A stretch of DNA of 64,000 nucleotides, from NCBI RefSeq assembly GCF_020667895.1, contig NZ_JAFMPS010000003.1:1586-65585 (forward strand). The letters run 5' to 3'. A program made the position numbers and the translations under genes. Shown in pieces: positions 8,579-16,784 of this stretch; the stretch's first letter is position 1; the number at the start of each line of letters is the position of its first letter. The stretch is from Alcanivorax sp. 1008 (GTDB taxonomy: Bacteria > Pseudomonadota > Gammaproteobacteria > Pseudomonadales > Alcanivoracaceae). The notes under the pieces were generated by a model. It ran no database searches. It saw only the letters and a list, made by a program, of their open reading frames with translations, and was not told where the DNA came from.

Positions 8579-9871
8579 ATGCATCTGGATGTTTACGGCG
8601 ACACCCTTACCGCGCTGGTTACCGCTGCGGCGTTGTCCTCCACCGGACATCAGGTGACGCTGCGGGTGCCGGCAGGGCAGGTGGCAGATGATCTGAATGC
8701 CTATCGCATGCCATATCAGGAGCCGGGCCTGGAGTTGATGCTGGATCAGCAGCAAAAGGCTGGTCGGCTGTGCACGGGTTCTGCCGAAGATATGCCGGAA
8801 GATTGTGTGGAAGGGGTGTTTCTGGCCCTGTCTCCAGCGGCGCAGTCTTTTGCAGAATCCTTGATTGATCAGCTGGCAGCTCGTCGCGGCCATAGTTGGC
8901 TGGTGGTTAACCAATCCAATTTCCCGGTGGGCACCACAGAAAGTTTGCAGCTGCGTTTGCGTGATGGCGTCGACCCAGGTGTAGATCGCGCGGTAATCTG
9001 CATGCCGGAGATGCTGCAGGAAGGCGCCGCACTGCAATCGTTTATGCGCCCATCCAGCATTTTAGTAGGTTGTGATAGTGACTGGGCGGAAATTCATATT
9101 CGCGAGATGCTGCGGCCGTTTAACCGCTTGCGCGATGTAATGCGCTTGTTGCGTCCGCGTGAAGCGGAGTTTACCAAACTGGCGATCAACGGCATGTTGG
9201 CCACTCGGCTGGGCTTTATGAATGACATGGCATCTTTGGCCGATGCGCTGCATGTAGATATCGAGCAGGTACGCATGGGCATGGGCGCGGATCCACGAAT
9301 CGGTGAGGCGTATCTGTATCCCGGTTGTGGCTTCGGAGGGATGAACTTTTCCCGCAACGTGATGAGCCTGGCGGATACTCTGGAGTCATCCGGAGTGGGC
9401 TCCGAGTTGCTGGAACAGGTGCTGCTAATTAATGAGCGACAGAAGGAAGTTCTGTTTCGCAAGCTATGGCAGCACTACCACACCGAGCTGAATGGCAAAA
9501 CTGTGACCCTGTGGGGCGCCGCATTCAAGCCGGGCACTGGGCGTATTGATAACGCACCAGCGCTTAAATTGATGGAAGCGCTATGGGCGCAAGGTGTCAC
9601 CGTGCGGGTGCATGACCCGAAAGCACTGCCAACCCTGCTGGCACACTATGGTGAGCGTGCTGATCTTGTTCTTTGTGATGATCCCTACGAGGCTGCACGT
9701 GGTGCCGATGCGCTTATGCTGGTAACTGAGTGGAAAGATTACTGGAGCCCGGATTATCGGCGCCTGCGTACACTTATGGCACAGCCGTTGCTACTTGATG
9801 GGCGCAATATTCTGGACCCGGACTTTGTCCGCAGCAGTGGCTTTGTTTATTACGGTATTGGCCGGCAGTAG
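8579..9871 (+). CDS. Ugd-family paralogue lacking the catalytic cysteine
   Basis: The 430-residue protein aligns along its whole length with UDP-glucose dehydrogenase: MPEMLQEGAALQSFMRPS, EFTKLAINGMLATR, GADPRIGEAYLYPG and LWGAAFKPGT all have counterparts in the upstream Ugd. However, the active-site segment GGSCFPKD is replaced by GGMNFSRN, so the nucleophile is Asn256 and the following Asp is Asn. The Rossmann motif GTGYVG is GDTLTA (residues 7-12), losing two of three glycines. The catalytic Lys and Asn helix is kept. The frame is intact with normal codon use, so this is not simply a decaying pseudogene. It probably cannot carry out the normal oxidation. A regulatory or sugar-binding role, perhaps pairing with Ugd, is inference only. 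It lies 33 bases after galU and is followed by pgi. Confidence 0.85.
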   Translation: MHLDVYGDTLTALVTAAALSSTGHQVTLRVPAGQVADDLNAYRMPYQEPGLELMLDQQQKAGRLCTGSAEDMPEDCVEGVFLALSPAAQSFAESLIDQLAARRGHSWLVVNQSNFPVGTTESLQLRLRDGVDPGVDRAVICMPEMLQEGAALQSFMRPSSILVGCDSDWAEIHIREMLRPFNRLRDVMRLLRPREAEFTKLAINGMLATRLGFMNDMASLADALHVDIEQVRMGMGADPRIGEAYLYPGCGFGGMNFSRNVMSLADTLESSGVGSELLEQVLLINERQKEVLFRKLWQHYHTELNGKTVTLWGAAFKPGTGRIDNAPALKLMEALWAQGVTVRVHDPKALPTLLAHYGERADLVLCDDPYEAARGADALMLVTEWKDYWSPDYRRLRTLMAQPLLLDGRNILDPDFVRSSGFVYYGIGRQ

Positions 9872-9907
9872 TGCGGGCAGCGAAAGTGGCAAGCGGAGTT
9901 TTGGTGC

Positions 9908-11551
9908 ATGCGTAGTCGAACAGGAGTGCCTGCAGATACGGTTTGGCAGCAGCTGAGCGAGCAGGCGGCTGCCTTGCAGGATATTCATCTGGCTCAGATG
10001 TTTGCCGATCAGCCGGACCGTTTTGCCCGGTTGTCTCGTCGTGCCGGTCCGTTGCTACTGGACCTGAGCAAGCAGCGTCTTGATGTACGTACGCTGGATT
10101 TGCTTGGCCGGCTGGCCGATGCCCGCGATTTGCGCGGCTGGATTAACCGCCTGTTCGCTGGCGAGTCAATCAATCACACCGAGCAACGTGCCGCCATGCA
10201 TTGGGCATTGCGGGTGCCGCCACAGCAGCCTTCGCCGGTTCAGCAGCAGGTGCAGGAGCAGCTGGATCGCATGACCCGCATAGTTGAACGCATCCATGCC
10301 CGTCAGTGGCGTGGCGTCACCGGTGAAGTGATTACCGATGTTGTAAATATTGGCGTGGGTGGCTCTGATCTGGGCCCCATGATGGTTTGCCGGGCACTGG
10401 ATGATGCTGCCGATGAGCGGGCAGTGCGCACCCATTTTGTCTCCTCCATGGACGGCAGTCAGGTGTCCCATCTGCTGCATCAATTACGTCCACACAGCAC
10501 GCTTTTTATTATCTCTTCAAAGTCTTTTACCACCATCGATACGTTGTACAACGCGGGCACCGCCCGGGCCTGGCTGCAGCGAGCCCTGGGCGATGACCCG
10601 GCGGTGATTGGCTGTCACTTTATTGGTGTGTCATCCGCTGTGGACAAGATGGAACAGTGGGGCATTCCGCGCACTAATCAGTTGGCGCTTTGGGACTGGG
10701 TGGGTGGTCGTTTTTCGCTGTGGTCATCCATCGGTTTGCCCATCGCTTTGCGCATTGGCATGAAAGGCTTTCGCGAATTGCTGGCCGGAGCCAATCAGAT
10801 GGACGAGCACTTTCGCAGTGCGCCATGGACTGAAAACGTACCGGTGCTGATGGCACTGACCGGCGTCTGGAATACTAATATTCTTGGTATTCATGCCCAT
10901 GCGGTGTTGCCCTATGACGGCCGCCTGAAATATCTTCCGGCGTTTTTGTCGCAGCTGGAAATGGAATCCAATGGTAAGTCGGTGACCCGCGATGGTGAGC
11001 CGGTGCCAACTGGTACTTGCCCGGTTTTGTGGGGCGAAGTGGGGCCTAATGCGCAGCATGCTTTTTATCAGTTGCTGCACCAAGGCACTGAGCCGGTGAC
11101 CTGTGACTTTATTGCGCCCGCCCGGCGCTACCATGAAGTGCGCCACGACGCGGCGGCTGCCGAGTTGATCGGTCAGCACCATCTGGCCTTGGCAAACTGC
11201 TTTGCACAGTCGCGGCTGTTGGCATTTGGTGAAGCCGCTTTGCCGCCCGGCGAGCAGCTGCCCATGTATATGCGTTATCACGGCAACCAGCCGAGCAGCA
11301 CATTGCTACTTGATCAGCTGGACCCATTCTCGCTGGGTGCCTTACTAGCGGCCTTCGAACACAAGGTTTTTGCTCAAGCGGTTATCTGGCAGATCAACCC
11401 GTTCGATCAATGGGGCGTAGAGATGGGCAAGCAAATCGCCACCGAAACCCTTGAGCTGATCAACGGAGGAGTGACATCCAGCAGCATGGATTCATCCACC
11501 GATGGTCTGATTGCTGCGGTAGGGGCAGCTTCAGCGGCGAAAGATTTATAA
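9908..11551 (+). CDS. pgi: Glucose-6-phosphate isomerase
   Basis: The 547-residue cytoplasmic enzyme interconverts glucose-6-phosphate and fructose-6-phosphate. The first domain carries [13 protein letters not shown] and the second carries the family signature [15 protein letters not shown]; the C-terminal signature is [12 protein letters not shown], with the usual length of about 550 residues. CGGAG lies about ten bases before the ATG at 9908. It is the last gene of the sugar-nucleotide group and likely balances hexose phosphate between central metabolism and UDP-glucose supply. Its stop overlaps the stop of the opposite-strand thioesterase by six bases, and no separate terminator is visible between them. 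Confidence 0.96.
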   Translation: MRSRTGVPADTVWQQLSEQAAALQDIHLAQMFADQPDRFARLSRRAGPLLLDLSKQRLDVRTLDLLGRLADARDLRGWINRLFAGESINHTEQRAAMHWALRVPPQQPSPVQQQVQEQLDRMTRIVERIHARQWRGVTGEVITDVVNIGVGGSDLGPMMVCRALDDAADERAVRTHFVSSMDGSQVSHLLHQLRPHSTLFIISSKSFTTIDTLYNAGTARAWLQRALGDDPAVIGCHFIGVSSAVDKMEQWGIPRTNQLALWDWVGGRFSLWSSIGLPIALRIGMKGFRELLAGANQMDEHFRSAPWTENVPVLMALTGVWNTNILGIHAHAVLPYDGRLKYLPAFLSQLEMESNGKSVTRDGEPVPTGTCPVLWGEVGPNAQHAFYQLLHQGTEPVTCDFIAPARRYHEVRHDAAAAELIGQHHLALANCFAQSRLLAFGEAALPPGEQLPMYMRYHGNQPSSTLLLDQLDPFSLGALLAAFEHKVFAQAVIWQINPFDQWGVEMGKQIATETLELINGGVTSSSMDSSTDGLIAAVGAASAAKDL

Positions 11552-11992
11552 GATTCCTTGCAGTGCTGTGCGCAGGTTGTCCGGAATCGGTGTTGGCTTG
11601 CGACTATGCCGGTCAACGAATACATGAACAAAGTGTCCCTCCGCTGCTGCCTCGTCGTCACCTTCGCGAAAAATTGCCAGCCCGTACTCTACGGATGAAT
11701 TGCCGAGCCGGTTGACTCGCATGGCACCCTGCAGTTTCTCCGGGTAGGCCAGTGCCTTGTGATAGCTGCAGCAGGAGTTCACCACCAGACCGATAATATT
11801 GCCGTTATGGATGTCCAGGTCTCCTTCGTGAATCAGGAAGTGATTGGCGACAGAATCGAAGTAGCTGTAATAGATCACGTTGTTTACATGACCATAGATG
11901 TCGTTGTCGCTCCAGCGGGTGCTGATCGGGGCGAAGTAGTGGTAGTCGCTGCGTCGGCCGATGGCTTTTTTCTCACTCACGCCGGTTACCAC
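11546..11992 (-). CDS. 4HBT-type hotdog-fold acyl-CoA thioesterase
   Basis: This protein of up to 148 residues has the 4-hydroxybenzoyl-CoA thioesterase-like motif [21 protein letters not shown], in which the Asp (DND) is the expected catalytic residue and HVNN a family mark. It should hydrolyse an acyl-CoA in the cytoplasm; the chain type is not predictable. The frame starts with GTG 11992, overlapping the end of the alcohol dehydrogenase gene by seven bases. A second GTG at 11980 (giving MSEKKA) is an alternative; neither has a strong ribosome-binding site, consistent with translational coupling. It is co-transcribed with the alcohol dehydrogenase, which suggests a shared role in alcohol or fatty-acyl turnover. 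Confidence 0.85.
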   Translation of the reverse strand: MVTGVSEKKAIGRRSDYHYFAPISTRWSDNDIYGHVNNVIYYSYFDSVANHFLIHEGDLDIHNGNIIGLVVNSCCSYHKALAYPEKLQGAMRVNRLGNSSVEYGLAIFREGDDEAAAEGHFVHVFVDRHSRKPTPIPDNLRTALQGIL

Positions 11993-13137
11993 GCAGCTTT
12001 GTAGATGGCGATAGCGTCTGCTTCTGTGACTTCACGAGGATTATTTACCAGCAGTCGTTGCTGCAGCATTGCGTCACTGGCCAGCCGTGGGATGGCGTCT
12101 TCGTTGATGTCCATTTCGCGCAGACGGGTCGGCAGTCCCAGCTCCCCGCTAAGGGTGCCCAGCCAGTTGATCAGGGTGGTGGCGGCCTTGTCTCCCACCA
12201 GTGTGCCGCTCGGCAGCACGCAGCGGGCCAGCTCCGCATAGGCCTTTTCTGCCTCAGGCAGGTTAAAGCGCATGACATGGGGCAGAACCAGTGCATTACT
12301 CAGGCCGTGAGGAATGTGATAGATGCCGCCCAGCGGGTAGGCGAGGGCATGCACTGCGGCCACCGGTGCGTTGGCAAAGGCCTGCCCGGCGAGCATGGCG
12401 CCGAGCAGCATATTGCCGCGCGCTTTCAGGTCACTGCCATTGTTGACTGCGGTTTCGATATTGGCACTTAGTAGTCTCAGCGCTTCGCGGGCGAGCATGT
12501 CCGAGTAGGGGTTTTTGCGATGCTTGCTGGTATAGGCTTCGATGGCGTGAACCATGGCATCAATGCCGGTGGCGGCGGTTACCGCGGCCGGTAGGCCAGT
12601 GGTCAGAGTGGCATCCAGCACTGCCACATCCGGCAGCAGTTGCGGCGCCACTACGCCCATTTTGGTTGTCTCGCCGGTGGTGACGATGGCAATCGGTGTC
12701 ACTTCCGAGCCCGTGCCGGCGGTGGTTGGTATCTGGATCAGCGGCATGCGCTGACCTGTGGCATTACCAACGCCGTAAACCTGCTGCAGGGTCTGCTCGC
12801 CGGGCACCAATAGGGCCACCAGCTTGGCGGTGTCCATGGCGCTGCCGCCGCCAAAGCCGATTACCCCGTCGCAGCCGGATTCGCGGGCCACCTGCAGGGC
12901 TTGCTCTATAACGCTCTCTGGCGGGTCGGCTTGCACATCCTTGAATACGGTGACAGCCAGACCGGCTTGCTGCAGTCGCGTTACCAGCGGCTCCAGCATG
13001 CCACTATTGGCAATGCCGCCATCAGTCACCACGCAGGGGTGGCGCATGCCCAGATCACTGGCGATTTCGGCCAGTCGCTCACTGGCGCCAGGCTCACAAA
13101 TCAGGCTGCGGGTAGTAGCAAAGGTAAAGGCAGTCAT
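11986..13137 (-). CDS. Iron-containing alcohol dehydrogenase
   Basis: The 383-residue protein belongs to the group III (iron-type) alcohol dehydrogenases. The NAD-binding GGGSAMDTAK loop is at about residues 97-106, and IPTTAGTGSEVTP follows. Metal ligands are expected from GIDAMVHAIEAY (Asp and His) and from HALAYPLGG and IPHGLSNAL (two His), all present. It would oxidise alcohols or reduce aldehydes with NAD(H) in the cytoplasm. In an organism of this type a role in alkane-derived or short-chain alcohol metabolism is plausible but inferred. It is divergent from a small gene at 13185, and a 12-base palindrome lies between the two. Confidence 0.92.
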   Translation of the reverse strand: MTAFTFATTRSLICEPGASERLAEIASDLGMRHPCVVTDGGIANSGMLEPLVTRLQQAGLAVTVFKDVQADPPESVIEQALQVARESGCDGVIGFGGGSAMDTAKLVALLVPGEQTLQQVYGVGNATGQRMPLIQIPTTAGTGSEVTPIAIVTTGETTKMGVVAPQLLPDVAVLDATLTTGLPAAVTAATGIDAMVHAIEAYTSKHRKNPYSDMLAREALRLLSANIETAVNNGSDLKARGNMLLGAMLAGQAFANAPVAAVHALAYPLGGIYHIPHGLSNALVLPHVMRFNLPEAEKAYAELARCVLPSGTLVGDKAATTLINWLGTLSGELGLPTRLREMDINEDAIPRLASDAMLQQRLLVNNPREVTEADAIAIYKAAW

Positions 13138-13158
13138 AGCATCATCCGTATAGAGCGG

Positions 13159-13170
13159 TTATCGCGATAA
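13159..13170. promoter_or_regulatory. Perfect palindrome in divergent intergenic region
   Basis: TTATCGCGATAA is a perfect 12-base palindrome between the alcohol dehydrogenase start (13137) and the small gene start (13185). Its position, about 15 bases before the latter, would suit an operator controlling one or both genes. No regulator can be named. Confidence 0.4.
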
Positions 13171-13184
13171 ACAGGGAGGAGATT

Positions 13185-13427
13185 ATGGGTAAACCCACCG
13201 CAGAACAACTGGAGCAGGCTCTGGCGCAGGCCGCATGGCTACGCGAGAACGATGTCGACGAGCATTTTGTTGGCAAGTCACTGCTGAATCACAACTATCG
13301 TCTGCACCTGCTGGAAGATGTTCTGGTTAAGGCCAAACACTACCTGCACTCCGGGCAAAGCGCCCAGGGCCACCGGGAGCTGATACAGGCCATCGAAAAG
13401 GCTGAGGCCGCCGACCCGGACATGTAG
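13185..13427 (+). CDS. Small conserved-looking helical protein
   Basis: The 80-residue product is acidic and predicted mostly helical, with no signal peptide or membrane segment. A strong GGGAGGA ribosome-binding site precedes the ATG, and composition and codon use match the neighbours, so it is probably a real gene. The middle part (HNYRLHLLEDVLVKAKHYLH) has a heptad-like helix pattern, and the C-terminus is Ala/Glu-rich. It is divergent from the alcohol dehydrogenase and 58 bases before psrA, with part of a REP-like element at its stop codon. I do not recognise a function. Confidence 0.75.
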   Translation: MGKPTAEQLEQALAQAAWLRENDVDEHFVGKSLLNHNYRLHLLEDVLVKAKHYLHSGQSAQGHRELIQAIEKAEAADPDM

Positions 13428-13437
13428 GAGCCGCTGT
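13424..13437 (+). repeat. Partial REP-like element
   Basis: TGTAGGAGCCGCT overlaps the stop codon of the small gene at 13185-13427 and resembles the first half of the REP-like elements at 3184 and 8541. The second half of the hairpin is missing. Confidence 0.35.
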
Positions 13438-13459
13438 TACGGGGTGCTACCATGCGTTT

Positions 13460-13469
13460 CAAACGTTTG
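13460..13469. promoter_or_regulatory. Candidate PsrA autoregulatory operator
   Basis: CAAACGTTTG is a perfect palindrome 16 bases before the psrA start codon, overlapping a second dyad CGTTTCAAACG (13455-13465). PsrA of Pseudomonas is known to bind C/GAAAC and GTTTG/C half-sites and to repress its own gene. Here the half-sites abut without the usual 2-4 base spacer. Confidence 0.45.
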
Positions 13470-13485
13470 TTTGGGAGGCGCTATC

Positions 13486-14136
13486 ATGGCTGGGCGAGGG
13501 GCTGAACGAGGCACGGTGGACCGGATTCTCGACACTGCCGAGGTGTTGTTTGCCCAGAAGGGCTTTGCTGAGACCAGTCTGCGCGCGATCACCAGTAAGG
13601 CTGGAGTCAATCTGGCGGCGGTGAACTACCACTTCGGCTCGAAGGAAGCCCTGATACAGGCGGTCTTCGAGCGCTTTCTGGATCCGTTTTGTGCCCGTTT
13701 GGATGGTCTGCTGACGGAGCTGGAGACTAACTCCGGGAGCGTTACTCTGGAGCGCCTGCTGGCCACGCTGTCGCAAAGTGCGCTGGCGGTGCAGAAGGGC
13801 GAGCCGCACAGGGTGGCTATCTTCTTCCGTCTTAGCGGTCTTGCTTATAGTCAGGCTCAGGGGCATTTACGCCGCTTTTTTCGGGAGCATTACGGTGAGG
13901 TGTTCCGGCGGTTCCTGGAGCAGCTAGCACTGGCGGTTCCGGAAGTGCCGCCGATGGAAATGTTCTGGCGGGTTCACTTTGCTCTAGGGGCGACCATTTT
14001 TACCTTGTCCGGTATGGATCCGTTGCGTGCCATTTGCCGCAGTGACTTTGCCGTTGAGGTGCTGCCGCAGCAGGTTGAGGAACGGCTACTGGCATTTCTT
14101 GCCGGTGGTATTCGCGCGCAGCTGCCGGCATCCTGA
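13486..14136 (+). CDS. psrA: TetR-family fatty-acid-responsive regulator PsrA
   Basis: The 216-residue protein has an N-terminal TetR helix-turn-helix (residues about 12-55): TVDRILDTAEVLFAQKGFAE then SKAGVNLAAVNYHFGSKEAL. The C-terminal ligand domain includes GLAYSQAQGHLRRF and PMEMFWRVHFALGA, which closely match my memory of Pseudomonas PsrA. PsrA represses fatty-acid degradation genes and activates rpoS there, and is released by long-chain acyl ligands. Gene order agrees: psrA precedes nagZ in Pseudomonas. ATG 13486 is chosen for the GGGAGG site at 13472-13477; an upstream in-frame ATG at 13444 lacks family similarity. The palindrome just upstream suggests self-control. It leads the run through the flavoprotein gene at 18072. 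Confidence 0.88.
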   Translation: MAGRGAERGTVDRILDTAEVLFAQKGFAETSLRAITSKAGVNLAAVNYHFGSKEALIQAVFERFLDPFCARLDGLLTELETNSGSVTLERLLATLSQSALAVQKGEPHRVAIFFRLSGLAYSQAQGHLRRFFREHYGEVFRRFLEQLALAVPEVPPMEMFWRVHFALGATIFTLSGMDPLRAICRSDFAVEVLPQQVEERLLAFLAGGIRAQLPAS

Positions 14137-14141
14137 ACGTT

Positions 14142-14615
14142 ATGGCTATCCACGTTTCCATTGCTGATCAGACCCTTCGCTTTATGGACGCCAGCGGCGC
14201 TGAGCACCGCTATTGCGTCTCTACTGCATTGAATGGCCCGGGTGAGAAGCAGGGTAGTGGCTGCACGCCTCGCGGTAGCCATCGTATTCGGGCAAAAATT
14301 GGTGCCGGCCTGCCTGTGGGGGCGGTACTGGTAGGGCGTCGTTTTACGGCGGAGATATGGTCTCCGCAGCTTGCCGAACAGTATCCCCAGCGTGACTGGA
14401 TTCTGTCGCGAATCCTTTGGTTGTGTGGCAATGAGCCAGGCCGCAATCGGTCGGGTCGCGTGGATTCCATGCGCCGCTTCATCTATATTCACGGCACGCC
14501 GGATGACCAGCCTATGGGCGTGCCGCGCTCGCATGGCTGTATCCGAATGCGTAATGCGGATGTGATTGAATTGTTCGACCTTGTCACGGTCGGTTGTCCT
14601 GTCCTGATTGAATAA
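14142..14615 (+). CDS. YkuD-domain protein without signal peptide, probable cytoplasmic L,D-carboxypeptidase
   Basis: The 157-residue protein is essentially a lone YkuD (L,D-transpeptidase) domain. The catalytic signature is complete: His117 in IHGTPDD, then SHGCIRM with His131 and nucleophile Cys133. There is no signal peptide, lipobox or membrane helix; the protein begins MAIHVSIADQTLRF. A periplasmic cross-linking enzyme would need export. Signal-less YkuD proteins (ElsL/LdtK of Acinetobacter, LdcV of Vibrio) are known to act in the cytoplasm as L,D-carboxypeptidases in murein recycling. The gene lies six bases after psrA and 16 bases before nagZ, which also acts on recycled muropeptides. 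That context favours the recycling role. The family fold is sure; the activity is inferred. Confidence 0.8.
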   Translation: MAIHVSIADQTLRFMDASGAEHRYCVSTALNGPGEKQGSGCTPRGSHRIRAKIGAGLPVGAVLVGRRFTAEIWSPQLAEQYPQRDWILSRILWLCGNEPGRNRSGRVDSMRRFIYIHGTPDDQPMGVPRSHGCIRMRNADVIELFDLVTVGCPVLIE

Positions 14616-14631
14616 TTTCCGGGGAAATTTC

Positions 14632-15642
14632 ATGTCTGCCCAGCCCCTGCTGATGCTGGATGTTGCCGGCCAGTCGCTGACCCATGAGGATCGCGAACTG
14701 CTACGCCATCCGGGCACTGGTGCTTTAATTCTGTTTAGTCGTAACTACGCCAGCCCCGCCCAGCTTAGTGAGCTGGTAACGGAAATTCGCACCGAAAGTC
14801 CCGATATTCTGATCGCAGTGGATCAGGAGGGCGGTCGGGTGCAACGCTTTCGTGAGGGCTTTAGTCGTATCCCGCCCATGCGTTGTCTGGGTGCATTATA
14901 TGATCGTGATGCGGACGCAGCGCTGGCAGCCTCTCGTGAGATGGGTTTGTTGATGGCGGCGGAGCTGATTCCGCACGGCATAGATATCAGTTTTGCCCCG
15001 GTGCTGGATCTGGATTTTGGTGCCAGTTCGGTGATCGGGGATCGCAGTTTTCATGCTCATGCCGATGCGGTAGTGGCTTTGGTAGCTGCTTTTATTGATG
15101 GCATGGCGGCCGCTGGCATGGCTGCCACAGGCAAACACTTTCCCGGGCATGGTTTTGTGCAGGGCGACTCCCATCTGGAGTTGCCTGTTGATCATCGCAG
15201 CCTGGATGAAATTCGGGCCCAGGATATGGTGCCATTTATCAAGCTGGCGGACAGTCTTGCCGGCATGATGCTGGCGCATATTGTTTATGATCAGGTGGAT
15301 GCCGAGCCGGCTGGCTTTTCAAGATTCTGGTTGCAGAATATCTTGCGAGGTGAGCTGGGTTATCGTGGCCTGATTTTCTCTGATGATCTATCCATGGAGG
15401 GCGCCGCTGCCGCTGGCAGTTATGCGCAACGTGCCGCTGTGGCACTGGATGCCGGTTGCGATATGGTGCTGGTATGCAATAACCGCGCTGGAGCTATTGA
15501 TGTGCTGCGCTATCTGGAGCAGCGACCTGCTTCTCAGGTGGTGCCTGCATCCTCTATGCGTGCGCAGCAACATCAAGTGTCAACGGCGGCTCTGCAAGCT
15601 GCCCGCAATACCGCCATGCGTTTGCTTGAGGAGGCGAAGTAA
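14632..15642 (+). CDS. nagZ: Beta-N-acetylhexosaminidase NagZ
   Basis: The 336-residue GH3 enzyme removes GlcNAc from GlcNAc-anhydroMurNAc peptides in the cytoplasm during murein recycling. The family segment KHFPGHG is followed by GDSH, whose Asp179 and His181 form the catalytic dyad on the flexible loop. The nucleophile is in FSDDLSMEG (Asp251 or 252). There is no signal peptide, as expected. ATG 14632 is preferred because GGGGA lies just upstream and the protein then starts MSAQPLLMLDVAG; an in-frame ATG at 14608 overlaps the preceding gene. The stop TAA overlaps the next ATG (TAATG). Its partner upstream is the YkuD protein. Confidence 0.95.
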   Translation: MSAQPLLMLDVAGQSLTHEDRELLRHPGTGALILFSRNYASPAQLSELVTEIRTESPDILIAVDQEGGRVQRFREGFSRIPPMRCLGALYDRDADAALAASREMGLLMAAELIPHGIDISFAPVLDLDFGASSVIGDRSFHAHADAVVALVAAFIDGMAAAGMAATGKHFPGHGFVQGDSHLELPVDHRSLDEIRAQDMVPFIKLADSLAGMMLAHIVYDQVDAEPAGFSRFWLQNILRGELGYRGLIFSDDLSMEGAAAAGSYAQRAAVALDAGCDMVLVCNNRAGAIDVLRYLEQRPASQVVPASSMRAQQHQVSTAALQAARNTAMRLLEEAK

Positions 15643-16784
15643 TGCTGGAGACAGTACAGACATTCTTTCAGGAGTCCACCGACACAAAAGTCTGGCTGAC
15701 GCAGGTTTTTGTAGTGGTGTTTATCACTGTGTCGATCAATTTTATTTTGATGCGGCTGATTGATATCGCCGAAAAGCTAGTGGGAAAGACCGAGTCATTA
15801 TGGGATGACGCTCTGCTGGAGGCGGCACGTATCCCGGTGCGTTTGTTTGTCTGGACCATTGGCCTTACCTTTGCCGCGGCTATTCTCGATAACGTGACCG
15901 AAACCGCGTTGTTTGGATATTTACCTCAGGCCAGAAGTATTGCCTATATCGTTATCCTGAGCATGTTTTGCACCCGGTTCATCAGCTATGCGGAAGTAAA
16001 TATCGTAAACCCGCAGCGTCTGGCGAAACCGATGGATCAGACCACGGCGCGGGCGCTGGCAAAACTGCTGCGTATGTCGGTGATGATTACTGCCGGGCTG
16101 ATCATTCTCCAGGAGCTGGGCTATTCGGTGTCCGGGGTGCTGGCCTTCGGCGGTGTCGGCGGTATTGCCATTGGTTTTGCGGCTAAGGATATGCTGGCCA
16201 ACTTTTTCGGCGGCATGATGATCTATCTGGATAAGCCTTTTAAGGTGGGTGACTGGGTGCGCTCGCCGGATCGCCAGATTGAAGGGACGGTAGAAGATAT
16301 TGGCTGGCGTTTGACCCGCATTCGTACCTTCGATAAGCGGCCGCTATATATTCCTAACTCCATGTTCTCGACTATCGTCGTGGAGAACCCGTCGCGCATG
16401 ACTAATAGACGAATCTATGAAAATCTGGGTATTCGTTATAGCGATGGCCATCTGATGAAGGTGATCTGTGACGACGTGCGCGACATGCTTAATGCGCATC
16501 CGGATATTGATCAGGAGCAAACTATCATTGTCCACTTTAACCGCTATGGTGACTCCTATCTCGAGTTTATGCTGTACGCATTTACCAAGACAAGTGAGTG
16601 GGTGCCGTTCCATGCGGTGAAGGAAGATGTGCTGCTGAAAGTTATGCAAATTGTTGAAGGTCATGGCGCTGAGTTTGCCTTCCCGACTCGGACATTGCAT
16701 ATCGCTGCTGATGGCCATCCTGATGAAGCAGCTATATTGCAGACCGTTACCGAGCAGAAAAACAGGGAGGAGAGACGCCCATGA
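15642..16784 (+). CDS. MscS-family mechanosensitive ion channel
   Basis: The 380-residue inner-membrane protein has three or four N-terminal membrane segments (about residues 15-40, 62-85, 92-115, 135-165). The pore helix and beta domain then follow: GVGGIAIGFAAKDMLANFF, YLDKPFKVGDWV and PLYIPNSMFST, all strong MscS features. The cytosolic C-terminal alpha/beta domain is present (to about 360). It would release solutes on hypo-osmotic shock. The start overlaps the nagZ stop by one base and the stop overlaps the hpt start (ATGA), so the gene is embedded in the recycling and salvage run. Confidence 0.93.
   Translation: MLETVQTFFQESTDTKVWLTQVFVVVFITVSINFILMRLIDIAEKLVGKTESLWDDALLEAARIPVRLFVWTIGLTFAAAILDNVTETALFGYLPQARSIAYIVILSMFCTRFISYAEVNIVNPQRLAKPMDQTTARALAKLLRMSVMITAGLIILQELGYSVSGVLAFGGVGGIAIGFAAKDMLANFFGGMMIYLDKPFKVGDWVRSPDRQIEGTVEDIGWRLTRIRTFDKRPLYIPNSMFSTIVVENPSRMTNRRIYENLGIRYSDGHLMKVICDDVRDMLNAHPDIDQEQTIIVHFNRYGDSYLEFMLYAFTKTSEWVPFHAVKEDVLLKVMQIVEGHGAEFAFPTRTLHIAADGHPDEAAILQTVTEQKNREERRP

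Noticed and set aside
9326-9332. Cys in PGCGFGG of the Ugd paralogue as a shifted nucleophile
   Set aside because: It lies five residues before the normal Cys position and aligns with an Ala of the phosphate-side loop, so it is unlikely to take over catalysis.
8579-9871. Recent tandem duplicate or decaying pseudogene of ugd
   Set aside because: The frame is intact, divergence is high throughout and other conserved blocks are retained, so it is old and maintained.
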